Source of the DNA: Alistipes sp.
GTDB taxonomy: Bacteria; Bacteroidota; Bacteroidia; Bacteroidales; Rikenellaceae
Length of the DNA stretch: 64,000 bases
Reading direction: 5' to 3'
Assembly: GCA_017398555.1 (NCBI GenBank)
Contig: JAFQFV010000036.1
Span: 62,001-126,000 of the forward strand
Of the stretch, positions 34,439-42,962 are shown piece after piece (within the stretch, counting starts at the first letter, position 1; each line of letters begins with the position of its first letter). Both the position numbers and the translations under genes were made by a program. The notes beneath the pieces were generated by a model. That model was given only the letters and a program-made list of their open reading frames with translations, was not told where the DNA came from and searched no databases.

Positions 34439-34795
34439 ATGGACGAAAAAGTACTGATTGAGGTGATTGCTCAGGCAATTCAAGATAAGAAGGGTAAGGG
34501 TGTGGTTTCGCTCGATTTGACCGGTATGGATGGTGCGATTTGCTCACATTTTGTGGTCTGCAATGCCGACTCGACTACCCAGGTGGCGGCTATCGCTGAC
34601 TCTGTGGAGGAGGCTGTATTTCAGCGACTTGGCGAGTGGCCGTGGCGCGTAGAGGGTAAGCAGACAGGCCTTTGGGTGGCGATGGACTACATCGACGTTG
34701 TGGTGCACATCTTCCAGACCGAGCTGCGCGACTACTACAAGCTGGAGGAGTTGTGGGCGGATGCGCCGATGGTTGAATATAACGACGAAGAGTAA
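34439..34795 (+). CDS. rsfS: Ribosome silencing factor RsfS
   Basis: A 118-residue member of the RsfS/YbeB/Iojap family, which binds ribosomal protein uL14 and blocks subunit joining in starvation. Family features are visible: DKKGKGVVSLDLT, ICSHFVVCNADSTTQVAAIADSVEE, RVEGKQTGLWVAMDYIDVVVHIFQTELRDYYKLEELWADAP. The gene order rsfS-ftsH-cdsA is typical of Bacteroidota. A 240-base spacer with a palindromic element separates it from ftsH, so the two may not be cotranscribed at equal level. Confidence 0.95.
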   Translation: MDEKVLIEVIAQAIQDKKGKGVVSLDLTGMDGAICSHFVVCNADSTTQVAAIADSVEEAVFQRLGEWPWRVEGKQTGLWVAMDYIDVVVHIFQTELRDYYKLEELWADAPMVEYNDEE

Positions 34796-34804
34796 GGGCT
34801 GCTG

Positions 34805-34905
34805 TTGAGTCTCTTTTGGGTATCTTTTGATTTTGTTCGCTCGCAAATAGGTCCTCTATGTGCTTCGCTCGCAAAAGTCAAAATCTATCCCAAAATAGTC
34901 CTCAA
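34805..34905. repeat. Nested palindrome family 3, copy between rsfS and ftsH
   Basis: Left arm TTGAGTCTCTTTTGGGTAT (from 34805), right arm ATCTATCCCAAAATAGTCCTCAA (read as two blocks, ending 34905). Two copies of TTCGCTCGCAAA and the motif ATAGGTCCTCTAT lie inside. Related copies: 50819-50940 and the prs leader. The rest of the spacer to 35037 shows no gene. Confidence 0.6.
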
Positions 34906-35037
34906 CGAGTCTGAGTAGGGTAGGTTCGCTTGTCGAGTCAAACCCAAGATGTGTCGCTTTTCAGATACATTTGAGCACTTTTAGGTGCAATTTTTGAGGT
35001 AATTGTTCCGTTTTAGGGGCAGTTAAAACATTAGGTT

Positions 35038-36987
35038 ATGGCAAAGAAAAAGAAGAATAACAACTTTCTCTACTCTCTGCGCCCGAATATGATGTGGGTG
35101 TGGACAGTGATATTTTTGGCAATTATGGGCTTTGCCCTCTTTGGGGAGGGTACTGCCGAGCCTCTGAAGAGTGATTGGGGCGAGGTGGAGCAGCTCATAA
35201 CTGAGGGTAAGGTTAAGGCTATCGAGGTGGTAAACCGCGACCAGGCGATGGTCTATCTGACCGACTCTGCCCTTGATGGTATGGCGGCAACAGAGGGTAC
35301 TCGTTACTCCAATCTGCCACGTCAGGGTCATCAGTTAGAGTTCCAGATTGGCTCTGTAGATACCTTCCGACAGGATTTTGATAAGGCAGTAGCCGCAGCC
35401 CCTGAGGCTATCAAGCTCACCTATGACAACCATCGTCAAGGTTGGGTCGATTCGCTGCTCAATTGGCTGCCGTGGGTCTTTTTCATCGTGCTGTGGATAT
35501 TCATCATGCGCGGCTTTGGTCGTGGTGGTGCAGGTGGTGCAGGCGGAGGCATTATGAATGTAGGTAAGGCTCGCACGCAGGAGTTTGATAAGAAGGACCC
35601 GAACCACAAGGTGACATTTAAGGATGTTGCAGGCCTTGAGGAGGCGAAGGTTGAGATTATGGAGATTGTCGATTTTCTCAAGAATGCGGGCAAGTACCGT
35701 GAGCTGGGTGCCAAGATACCGAAGGGAGCACTGCTTGTCGGCCCTCCGGGAACGGGTAAGACCCTGCTGGCGAAGGCTGTGGCGGGTGAGGCAAATGTGC
35801 CGTTCCTCTCCATTTCGGGCTCCGACTTTGTCGAGATGTTCGTCGGTGTGGGTGCATCGCGTGTGCGTGACCTCTTCGAGCAGGCAAAGCAGAAGGCTCC
35901 GTGCATCGTCTTTATCGATGAGATTGACGCTATCGGTCGTGCACGAGGCAGAAATGCAGGTTTCTCGGGCAATGACGAGCGTGAAAATACCCTCAACCAG
36001 CTGCTGACCGAGATGGATGGTTTCCAGACCAATGCGGGCGTGATTGTGCTTGCGGCGACAAACCGTGCCGATATTCTCGATAAGGCGTTGATGCGTGCAG
36101 GACGTTTTGACCGTCAGATTGAGGTTGGCCTGCCTGAGATTCACGAGCGCAAGCAGATATTCGAGGTGCACCTCAGAAAGCTCAAGCTCGATCCCGATTT
36201 GGATAGAGATTTCCTTGCCAAGCAGACCCCGGGTTTCTCGGGTGCCGATATTGCCAATGTCTGCAACGAGGCGGCACTGATTGCTGCACGTCACAATAAG
36301 AAATATGTGGGTAAGGAGGACTTTTTGGCTGCTGTAGATAGAATTATTGGCGGTCTTGAGAAGAAGAATAAGGTTATCACCCCTGCCGAGAAGCGTACTA
36401 TAGCCTACCACGAGGCGGGTCACGCTACGGTGAGCTGGCTGCTTAAGGGTGCATCGCCACTTGTGAAGGTGACAATCATCCCACGCGGTAAGGCACTCGG
36501 TGCAGCGTGGTACCTTCCGGAGGAGCGACAGATAACCACCAAGGAGCAGTGGCTTGACGAGATAGCAGCGACACTTGCGGGTCGAGTATCGGAGCAGATA
36601 GTCTTCGGACACCTCTCTACAGGTGCGCTGAATGACCTTGAGCGCGTAACCAAGCAGGTATATGCGATGGTTGCCTACTACGGTATGAGCGAGAAGGTGG
36701 GCACTATCAGCTACTATGACTCTACGGGCCAGAGCGATATGGCATTTACCAAGCCATACTCCGAGCGCACAGCCCAGCAGATAGATGACGAGGTGAAACA
36801 GATAATCGCCGAGGCTTATGCCCTTGCCGAGAAGGTTATCACCGAGCACCGAGAGGGTCTGAATACCCTTGCCGAGCTGCTGTTGGAGCGTGAGGTGGTC
36901 TTTACAGAGGATGTTGAGCGCATCTTCGGTAAGCGCGAGGGAACCACACCAGAGGTTGAGCCCGATAGAGCACCTGTGGAGGAGTAA
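35038..36987 (+). CDS. ftsH: ATP-dependent membrane zinc protease FtsH
   Basis: Membrane-anchored AAA+ protease for quality control of inner-membrane and regulatory proteins. The 649-residue protein has two helices (about 20-38 and 141-158) around a small periplasmic domain, a Gly-rich linker, Walker A GPPGTGKT, Walker [13 protein letters not shown], the arginine-finger region RPGRFDRQI-like [10 protein letters not shown], and the zinc motif HEAGH beginning at H458. The third zinc ligand lies in the helix after [12 protein letters not shown]. The C-terminus is short and charged. Starts a long run of closely spaced genes with cdsA. Confidence 0.97.
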   Translation: MAKKKKNNNFLYSLRPNMMWVWTVIFLAIMGFALFGEGTAEPLKSDWGEVEQLITEGKVKAIEVVNRDQAMVYLTDSALDGMAATEGTRYSNLPRQGHQLEFQIGSVDTFRQDFDKAVAAAPEAIKLTYDNHRQGWVDSLLNWLPWVFFIVLWIFIMRGFGRGGAGGAGGGIMNVGKARTQEFDKKDPNHKVTFKDVAGLEEAKVEIMEIVDFLKNAGKYRELGAKIPKGALLVGPPGTGKTLLAKAVAGEANVPFLSISGSDFVEMFVGVGASRVRDLFEQAKQKAPCIVFIDEIDAIGRARGRNAGFSGNDERENTLNQLLTEMDGFQTNAGVIVLAATNRADILDKALMRAGRFDRQIEVGLPEIHERKQIFEVHLRKLKLDPDLDRDFLAKQTPGFSGADIANVCNEAALIAARHNKKYVGKEDFLAAVDRIIGGLEKKNKVITPAEKRTIAYHEAGHATVSWLLKGASPLVKVTIIPRGKALGAAWYLPEERQITTKEQWLDEIAATLAGRVSEQIVFGHLSTGALNDLERVTKQVYAMVAYYGMSEKVGTISYYDSTGQSDMAFTKPYSERTAQQIDDEVKQIIAEAYALAEKVITEHREGLNTLAELLLEREVVFTEDVERIFGKREGTTPEVEPDRAPVEE

Positions 36988-37005
36988 TGACTAACTAACC
37001 TAACA

Positions 37006-37866
37006 ATGAATAGAGAGAAACTGAAAAACTTACTTGTTCGCACCCTTAGTGGGGCAGTGCTTGCGGCGTTGCTCTTTGGTGCGACCCTGCTCAGTCCGTG
37101 GGGCTATGTGGCTCTTATGGCGGCAGTTACGGCAGTTGGCGTGTGGGAGTTCTATGGGCTCTGTAGCCGTTGTGGCTACTCTCCACAGCGCGTTATGGGT
37201 ACTACGCTTGCCGTTGTCTTTTTTGGCTTTGGTGCAGCCCTCTTCGCATCGTTTGCCGTATCCCGTTCGCTTGAGGCGGAGATGGTTATTTTGGCAGCAA
37301 TGCTCTATGCCCTTGTTGCTGTGCCGTCAATCTTTGTCTGTGAGCTGTTCCGCAATGTGGAGCACCCTATAGCAAATGTAGCCACCACCCTTGCAGGTGT
37401 GCTCTACGTGGCATTTCCTGCGACTCTGATGCTTGCAGTGCCGCTGCTGCTCAGCCCTGATGGGGCGTGGAACCCGTGGTATGCGCTCTGCTATATACTT
37501 ATTATTTGGGCAAATGACGTCTTTGCTTACCTTACAGGTATTACTATTGGTCGTCATCGTATGTGTGAGCGTATCTCGCCCAAGAAGAGCTGGGAGGGCT
37601 TTGTCGGTGGCGTTGTAGCTGCTGTGGGCTTTGCGCTGCTCTTTGGCCATCTGTTGGGCGGCAATATGCTGATTTGGGCAGGTCTTGGCGGAGTTATTGC
37701 CGTTACGGGTGTTGCGGGTGACTTTGTTGAGTCGCTCTTTAAGCGTAGTGCAGATGTTAAGGATTCAGGTGCCATTATGCCTGGCCACGGAGGGATGCTC
37801 GACCGCTTCGATGCGCTCTTTATCTCTGCGCCGTATGTTGTGTTGTATCTAATTCTGGTAAGCTAA
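37006..37866 (+). CDS. cdsA: Phosphatidate cytidylyltransferase
   Basis: Makes CDP-diacylglycerol from phosphatidate and CTP in the inner membrane. The 286-residue, roughly eight-helix protein ends with the full family signature SLFKRSADVKDSGAIMPGHG followed by GMLDRFD, which binds metal and substrate. It follows ftsH by 18 bases and precedes psd by 12 bases, joining two steps of phosphatidylethanolamine synthesis. It consumes CTP, the product of the unusual CTP synthase encoded at 11.9 kb. Confidence 0.96.
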   Translation: MNREKLKNLLVRTLSGAVLAALLFGATLLSPWGYVALMAAVTAVGVWEFYGLCSRCGYSPQRVMGTTLAVVFFGFGAALFASFAVSRSLEAEMVILAAMLYALVAVPSIFVCELFRNVEHPIANVATTLAGVLYVAFPATLMLAVPLLLSPDGAWNPWYALCYILIIWANDVFAYLTGITIGRHRMCERISPKKSWEGFVGGVVAAVGFALLFGHLLGGNMLIWAGLGGVIAVTGVAGDFVESLFKRSADVKDSGAIMPGHGGMLDRFDALFISAPYVVLYLILVS

Positions 37867-37878
37867 AATATTGAGATT

Positions 37879-38586
37879 ATGAAGATTAATAAGGAGGGTT
37901 ATAAGATTATCGCCGTATCGGGTATCTGCCTTGCAGCCGTTTGGTTGCTGCTCTACTATATGATAGAGGCGAGGGAGAGCAACTGGCTCATTATTCTGAT
38001 GTCGGTTCTGCTGGTGCTGTTTTGGTTCTTTATCGTCTCATTCTTCCGTGAGCCACGCCGTATTAAGATTCACGATGCCGACCTTGTCTTCTCGCCTTGT
38101 GATGGTCGTGTGGTTGTCACCGAGGTTGTTGAGGATGACGAGTACTTCAAGGGCAAGCGCCTTCAGGTGTCGATATTTATGTCGGTGACCAATGTGCATA
38201 TCAATTGGTTCCCTGTGGGTGGCGTTGTTAAGTACTTCAAGTACCATCCGGGTCGTTTTCTGCTCGCTTGGCACCCGAAATCTTCGACAGATAACGAGCG
38301 TACAACTACCGTTGTTCAGACCGTTAAGGGCGTTGAGGTGCTCTTCCGCCAGATTGCAGGCTTTGTTGCCCGCCGTATCGTGAGCTATGTTAAGGTTGGC
38401 GAACAGGTACACCAGAACGATAAGTGCGGCTTTATCAAGTTCGGCTCAAGAATTGATATTCTGCTGCCAGAGAATGCGGAGCTGCTCGTAGGGATTGGCG
38501 ACCGCGTAGTTGGAACCCTTACGCCTATTGCCCGTATTGGTGACTTCGGCGTTGAGGATCAGGATGATAACCAGATAGATGAGTAG
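37879..38586 (+). CDS. psd: Phosphatidylserine decarboxylase, short type
   Basis: Converts phosphatidylserine to phosphatidylethanolamine with a pyruvoyl cofactor formed by self-cleavage. At 235 residues it is the short form found in many Bacteroidota. Two N-terminal helices (about 10-27 and 35-53) precede the domain; FREPRR, PCDGRVV and MSVTNVHINWFPVGG are visible. The cleavage site is the Gly-Ser in IKFGSRIDILLP. Its 3' end overlaps the next gene by 8 bases. Confidence 0.93.
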   Translation: MKINKEGYKIIAVSGICLAAVWLLLYYMIEARESNWLIILMSVLLVLFWFFIVSFFREPRRIKIHDADLVFSPCDGRVVVTEVVEDDEYFKGKRLQVSIFMSVTNVHINWFPVGGVVKYFKYHPGRFLLAWHPKSSTDNERTTTVVQTVKGVEVLFRQIAGFVARRIVSYVKVGEQVHQNDKCGFIKFGSRIDILLPENAELLVGIGDRVVGTLTPIARIGDFGVEDQDDNQIDE

Positions 38587-39682
38587 TAATACAAATATCG
38601 GTCGTTGGCTTGCCGGCCTTGCGGCTATGGCTGTTGCGGGTGTGCTGTTGTGGTACTTCCGCTCAACTGTTGTCTATATCCTTATCTCGGCGGTGCTTGC
38701 CATTATCGGTGGTCCGCTTGTCCGCCTGCTCTCACGCGTTAAGATAGGTAAGTTTTCACTTCCACGCTGGGCGTCGGCACTTGTTACCCTTGTGGTTATG
38801 TGGGTGGTGCTGGTCAGCTTCTGCCTGCTTGTAGTGCCGCTTGTTGTGGGTAAGGTCACATCGCTTACCGAGCTCGATTTGAGCGCTGTGCTCTCCAATA
38901 TCCAGCAACCGCTGGAGCACGTGCAGCACTATATCTCTTCACTCTCGTTTATCGATAGCCAGCCCGTGTCGCTGACCGAGATACTTGTCGGCTGGATGCG
39001 TAAGGTGCTCAATTACGACACTATCAATGCCGCCTTCTCCTCTGTTGTCGATATTACGATGACTATGGCGGTGGCCTTCTTCTCCGTCTCGTTTATCACC
39101 TTCTTCTTCCTTAAGGAGGATGGGCTCTTCTTCCGTATGGTTACAGCCCTCTTCCCTGAGCGATATAAGGATAATGTGAGCCGTGCTCTTGATAAGATTG
39201 TCGAGCTGCTTTCGCGCTACTTTACGGGCCTTGTGGTGGAGAGTTTGATACTTATGACGGTTATCTCTGTGGTGCTGATACTCTTCGGCCTGAGGAGTGA
39301 GGATGCCTGCTTTATCGGTGTTATGATGGGCGTGATGAATGTCATCCCGTATGCCGGTCCGCTTATGGGTGGTGTGGCTGCGCTCTTTGTGGGTATTGTA
39401 ACGCCTATCGAGGGTATGACTATCGGCTATACACTCGCCGTTATTGCCGGTACGCTGCTTACGGTTAAGGGTCTTGATGACTTCGTGCTGCAGCCAACGC
39501 TCTACTCGGAGAGGGTCAATGCCCATCCGCTGGAGGTCTTTATCGTCATTCTGCTTGCCGGCTCTGCTGGTGGAATACTTGGTATGCTGCTTGCAATACC
39601 GTCATATACCGTGCTGCGAGTATTTGCCAAGGAGTTCTTCTCGCAGTACACACTTGTTAAAAATCTTACAAAGGATATCTAA
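38579..39682 (+). CDS. AI-2E family membrane transporter
   Basis: A 367-residue protein with about eight helices of the AI-2E (TqsA/PerM) family, some members of which export autoinducer-2 while others exchange sodium. Family segments include ISAVLAIIGGPLVRLLSR, SFITFFFLKEDG, LFGLRSEDACFIGVMMGVMNVIPYAGPLMGG and the late GSAGGILGMLLAIPSYTVLRV. It overlaps psd by 8 bases and the riboflavin kinase gene by one. The nearby luxS and mtnN genes make AI-2 export plausible, but this is inference from position. Confidence 0.87.
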   Translation: MSSNTNIGRWLAGLAAMAVAGVLLWYFRSTVVYILISAVLAIIGGPLVRLLSRVKIGKFSLPRWASALVTLVVMWVVLVSFCLLVVPLVVGKVTSLTELDLSAVLSNIQQPLEHVQHYISSLSFIDSQPVSLTEILVGWMRKVLNYDTINAAFSSVVDITMTMAVAFFSVSFITFFFLKEDGLFFRMVTALFPERYKDNVSRALDKIVELLSRYFTGLVVESLILMTVISVVLILFGLRSEDACFIGVMMGVMNVIPYAGPLMGGVAALFVGIVTPIEGMTIGYTLAVIAGTLLTVKGLDDFVLQPTLYSERVNAHPLEVFIVILLAGSAGGILGMLLAIPSYTVLRVFAKEFFSQYTLVKNLTKDI

Positions 39683-40053
39683 TGGAGGGGGTAGTTGTAG
39701 AGGCAGAGGTAGTGTCGGGTAATAAGCTGGGTCGTAAGCTCGGCTTCCCTACGGCAAATATGGATATTTCGAGCCGTACAGATATCACAAATGGCGTCTA
39801 TCGCTCTCAAATCGAGATAGATGGCAAGATATACCAGGCTATGTCAAACGTCGGTATCCGCCCCTCTGTTGAAAGCACAGGCCGTTGGCTTGAGACCCAC
39901 GTCTTCGACTTCCACGGCGATTTGTATGGCAAGGTGCTCACCGTCTGCCTTGTTGAGAAGATTCGTGAGGAGCGTAAGTTCTCCTCTGTTGCCGAGCTGC
40001 GCGCACAACTTGAGCACGATATGGAGTATTGCCGTGAACAGAATAGAAATTAA
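39682..40053 (+). CDS. Stand-alone riboflavin kinase domain
   Basis: Phosphorylates riboflavin to FMN. The 123-residue protein corresponds to only the C-terminal domain of the usual bifunctional RibF: GNKLGRKLGFPTANM, TNGVYRSQIEIDGKIYQAMSNVG, and WLETHVFDFHGDLYGKVLTVCLVEKIREERKF. The FAD synthetase domain is absent. Its ATG overlaps the upstream stop (TAATG), so this is a designed start, not a fragment left by a frameshift: no nucleotidyltransferase sequence is visible upstream. A full-length ribF may exist elsewhere. Confidence 0.88.
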   Translation: MEGVVVEAEVVSGNKLGRKLGFPTANMDISSRTDITNGVYRSQIEIDGKIYQAMSNVGIRPSVESTGRWLETHVFDFHGDLYGKVLTVCLVEKIREERKFSSVAELRAQLEHDMEYCREQNRN

Positions 40054-40065
40054 TTGCACAAGATA

Positions 40066-40536
40066 ATGAAGAAATCAGTTGTTTCATCTTTCGATGTAGA
40101 TCATCGTACACTTCGCGAGGGCTTGTACCTCCGCTCAACCTATAAGATTGACGAGAAACTATCTATCCTCTCGTGGGACCTTCGCTTCTGCGCTCCTATG
40201 GATAGAAAACCCCTTGAGGCGGGTGTTGTTCACACTATCGAGCACCTTATGGCCTACTACCTGCGCCTTGATGAGCAGATTGGTAGCGCCATTGTCAGCT
40301 TCTGCCCAATGGGCTGCCAGACAGGTTTCTATCTCTCAACTACAAATAGCGTCACTGCTGCCGATATCGCCGCAGCTCTTACACGCGTCTATGAGAAGGT
40401 CTTTCCTATCGCCTCTACAGAGGATATTGTGGGCCTGAATGAGATTCAGTGCGGTAACCCTTACCTCTACTCGGTTGAGGGCACTAACGAGGCTATGTCT
40501 AATTATATTAAGGTGCTGAGCCAATGCGAGTTTTAG
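40066..40536 (+). CDS. luxS: S-ribosylhomocysteine lyase LuxS
   Basis: Cleaves S-ribosylhomocysteine to homocysteine and the AI-2 precursor DPD. The metal ligands are in HTIEHL (HxxEH) and the later Cys in IQCGNPYLY; the catalytic cysteine is in PMGCQTGFYL. Length is 156 residues from ATG 40066; an in-frame TTG four codons upstream is less likely. It is 12 bases after the riboflavin kinase stop and overlaps mtnN by 13 bases, so detoxification of S-adenosylhomocysteine is translationally coupled. Confidence 0.95.
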   Translation: MKKSVVSSFDVDHRTLREGLYLRSTYKIDEKLSILSWDLRFCAPMDRKPLEAGVVHTIEHLMAYYLRLDEQIGSAIVSFCPMGCQTGFYLSTTNSVTAADIAAALTRVYEKVFPIASTEDIVGLNEIQCGNPYLYSVEGTNEAMSNYIKVLSQCEF

Positions 40537-41120
40537 TTGTTGCCCCTACAGGCAGGGAGTATAAATATATGCGAGCTACACTCGATGCTGCACAGAGTAC
40601 AAAGCACGACTATACCCTTATCTGTTCGGGAATTGGTAAGGCGGGTGCTGCTGCAGGTGTCGCTACAGCTGTTGCCAAGGCCGTAGAGCCATTTGATGCC
40701 GTTGCCGTTATCGGTTTTGCCGCAGGTAGCCTCGGCTTTAAGCAGGGCGATGTAGTGGCTCCAAATCGCGCTATCTACCACGATTGCGATGTGCCTGAGG
40801 GCTTTATTCCGGAGCTCACCGACCCCTACACCCTTGCAGGTGACGACGATATAACAGTTTTTACAGGCGACTCGTTCATCAACGCCACCAGCGCCACCGA
40901 GATTATGGAGCGCTTCTCAACCGCCCACGCCATCTTCGATATGGAGATTATGGCTATCGCTATCGCCGTTCGTGACTACGCTAATGCTATTCCACTTGTG
41001 GCTGTGAAGTATATCTCCGATGTGCCGCAGAGTGGACATAACGAGTGGTCGTATGACGCCTTTGCTGATTCGCATTCAGACTTCACCCCACTACTACATA
41101 AGATAGAGAATTTGTTGTGA
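40524..41120 (+). CDS. mtnN: Methylthioadenosine/S-adenosylhomocysteine nucleosidase
   Basis: Removes adenine from S-adenosylhomocysteine, giving the LuxS substrate. The 198-residue protein has the PNP-family fold with ICSGIGKAGAAAG, the glutamate in FDMEIMAIA that contacts ribose, and the catalytic aspartate in VKYISDVPQ. The first glutamate loop reads PTGREYKYM. It overlaps luxS by 13 bases. The last codons AAT TTG TTG TGA are inside the left arm of a palindromic element, which therefore supplies the C-terminal Leu-Leu and the stop. Confidence 0.9.
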   Translation: MRVLVVAPTGREYKYMRATLDAAQSTKHDYTLICSGIGKAGAAAGVATAVAKAVEPFDAVAVIGFAAGSLGFKQGDVVAPNRAIYHDCDVPEGFIPELTDPYTLAGDDDITVFTGDSFINATSATEIMERFSTAHAIFDMEIMAIAIAVRDYANAIPLVAVKYISDVPQSGHNEWSYDAFADSHSDFTPLLHKIENLL

Positions 41121-41524
41121 TAGCGGCGCATTTACTGCCTTGTCTGCACCTCACAAGACAGTCACATACGCTTAGTATGCTCCTGCCTTGCTCGCCTTGA
41201 CAGCGTTGTAACTACACCACTCTGACAACAAATTAGTGCACAGAACACGCGGTGTGCAGACTCTTGAACGACAAATGAGTGCACAGATTGAGCGGAGTGC
41301 AAAACTCAGGTTTTGATTGTTTTCGAGAATAACAGCTATCCGCAAGGATAGTAAAAATAGAAAGAGCGGTAGTGTAAGCTCGCTTACAAACTACTGCTCT
41401 TGCTGTTTTCTATTGTCGCAGACAACGTTATTCTCGCAACAGATACTACCAAAACGAAGTTTTGGCGAAAGTTTTTCGGGCGCCTTTTTTCAAAAAGGTG
41501 CGGTACTGTGGCAGTACTGCGTAG
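41109..41524. repeat. Compound repeat: family 1 copy F, tandem units, family 2 copy 2
   Basis: Family 1 arms at 41109 (AATTTGTTGTGATAGCGG) and 41222-41234 (CTGACAACAAATT); its core contains TCACATACGCTTAGTATGC, the core of family 4, not the GTAC core of copies A, C, E, H, I. Two tandem units begin at 41224 and 41270. The cloverleaf element has arms CGAGAATAAC (41324-41333) and GTTATTCTCG (41427-41436). A hairpin CCTTTTTTCAAAAAGG and ACTGCGTAGC follow. The whole block is homologous to 15970-16445. Confidence 0.72.
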
Positions 41525-42034
41525 CTACCACGCTGTGCGTTTATCCCTATCCCAATTTCCGATCTCCATATCGCGGATATCAGCCCCGTCGATGGTAAAT
41601 CGTATAGCTGTGCGGACGTTATGAAATCCGTAACAGCCTGCTGCTCCGGGGTTTATGTAGAGCAAATCATAGACCTTATCGTAGATAACTTTGAGGATAT
41701 GGGAGTGTCCTGCGATAAAGATTTTGGGCTTACACTCCTGAATTTTCTGCAGTGCTTTGGGGTGGTAGTGTCGTGGGTAACCGCCGATATGGGTCATCAG
41801 CACGGTGACCTCTTCGCACTTGAAGTATGCAAACTCGGAGTAGTGGTATCTTACAGAGCTGTTGTCTATATTCCCGAATACGGCCTTCAGGGGCTTAAAG
41901 GCTGCAATCTGCTCGGCGCACTCTATAGAGCCGATGTCGCCTGCGTGCCAAATCTCATCTACATCAGCAAGAAATAGCTTTAGTGCATCGTCGAATGTGC
42001 CGTGAGTGTCGGATATGATACCGATACGTTTCAT
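41525..42034 (-). CDS. YfcE/MJ0936-family metallophosphoesterase
   Basis: A 169-residue phosphodiesterase with a two-metal site. The motifs are in order: ISDTHG (residues 7-12), HAGDIG, FGNID, MTHIGG, IAGHSH and the C-terminal NPGAAG. Natural substrates of this family are uncertain; members hydrolyse model phosphodiesters. It begins 3 bases after the stop of the esterase gene and is last in rarA-esterase-phosphodiesterase. The 3' end abuts the compound repeat. Confidence 0.9.
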   Translation of the reverse strand: MKRIGIISDTHGTFDDALKLFLADVDEIWHAGDIGSIECAEQIAAFKPLKAVFGNIDNSSVRYHYSEFAYFKCEEVTVLMTHIGGYPRHYHPKALQKIQECKPKIFIAGHSHILKVIYDKVYDLLYINPGAAGCYGFHNVRTAIRFTIDGADIRDMEIGNWDRDKRTAW

Positions 42035-42037
42035 CTT

Positions 42038-42958
42038 CTACTTATAGTTTGAGCCGAGGTACTCCTTGACGCTGAAACGGGTCTTGGTCTTCGGGTGCTT
42101 TGCATCGACAACCTGCTGCACAATCTGTAGTTTCTCACCCTTAACCACTACGCGGTCGATGAAGGCCTTAATCTCCTCAAGATTGACATACATCGGGTCG
42201 CCCGCCATAGAGTGGTCGCGGTAGTGAGCCGAGTAGAACCAATATGGGGTATCCATCTTCTCAAACTGCTTGCAGAGGAACTTGGAGCCGAAGAAACCTA
42301 CACCCATAGCCGAAGCCTTGTTGTAAGGCACGTTGCTGTCGGCATTGCCGTGGAAGAGGAGCACCGGACACGGCTCTCTATCCCATTTCGGCTTACCCGA
42401 TACAGAGAATATAGCACCTGCGAAGCTCACCACACCTGCATAGTTAAACTCTCCCAACGCCTCGGCACGCTTGTCGCCATTGCAAATCATATACTCTGCC
42501 TGCAGCGCTGTGATTGCACCCGCACTTGAGCCACAAACCACAATCTTCGAGGTGTCGATATTCCACTTTGCAGCGTTGTCAAGCACCACCTTTGTTGCTG
42601 CGAGCATATCCTCGGCAGCATACTCCACAGCGTTCTTCATAGTGATTATGGCACCCTTCAGACCCGATGTGTTGATACCCTTAGCTAAATGCTTGCGGTA
42701 GTCGATGCTCACCACGTCATAACCCGCCTCTGTCAGAGCCTTGAAGTATGGCAGATAGCCTGCATCGGCCTTCGTTCCGCGGGCAAAAGCGCCACCAAAG
42801 GCGAAGATAACGCACGGACGGCTACCCTCCACACCTACAGCAGGGTAGTGGTCGAAGTAGAGCTTTTCGCCCTCTCTGTCGGCGTAGAAAACGGTTGTCT
42901 GTGCGGCTGCTGACAGCGCTACAGCTATGGTTGCAATGAGTGTAAATAGTCTTTTCAT
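42038..42958 (-). CDS. Secreted alpha/beta-hydrolase (esterase/lipase-like)
   Basis: A 306-residue exported hydrolase. Signal peptide MKRLFTLIATIAVALSAAAQ at the chosen ATG 42958; the longer frame runs into rarA and is rejected. The fold shows the oxyanion segment FAFGGAF, the nucleophile serine in VCGSSAGA, and a probable His near HYRDHSM with an aspartate in HGNADSNVP. Close relatives act on esterified sugars or xylan acetyl groups, but the substrate cannot be told. It starts 4 bases after the rarA stop. Confidence 0.82.
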   Translation of the reverse strand: MKRLFTLIATIAVALSAAAQTTVFYADREGEKLYFDHYPAVGVEGSRPCVIFAFGGAFARGTKADAGYLPYFKALTEAGYDVVSIDYRKHLAKGINTSGLKGAIITMKNAVEYAAEDMLAATKVVLDNAAKWNIDTSKIVVCGSSAGAITALQAEYMICNGDKRAEALGEFNYAGVVSFAGAIFSVSGKPKWDREPCPVLLFHGNADSNVPYNKASAMGVGFFGSKFLCKQFEKMDTPYWFYSAHYRDHSMAGDPMYVNLEEIKAFIDRVVVKGEKLQIVQQVVDAKHPKTKTRFSVKEYLGSNYK

Positions 42959-42962
42959 ACCT

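Noticed and set aside
35335..36849. 504-codon open frame on the minus strand
   Set aside because: Lies wholly inside ftsH, whose protein is complete with all motifs. The antisense frame is a by-product of codon bias and its translation is low in normal domain patterns.
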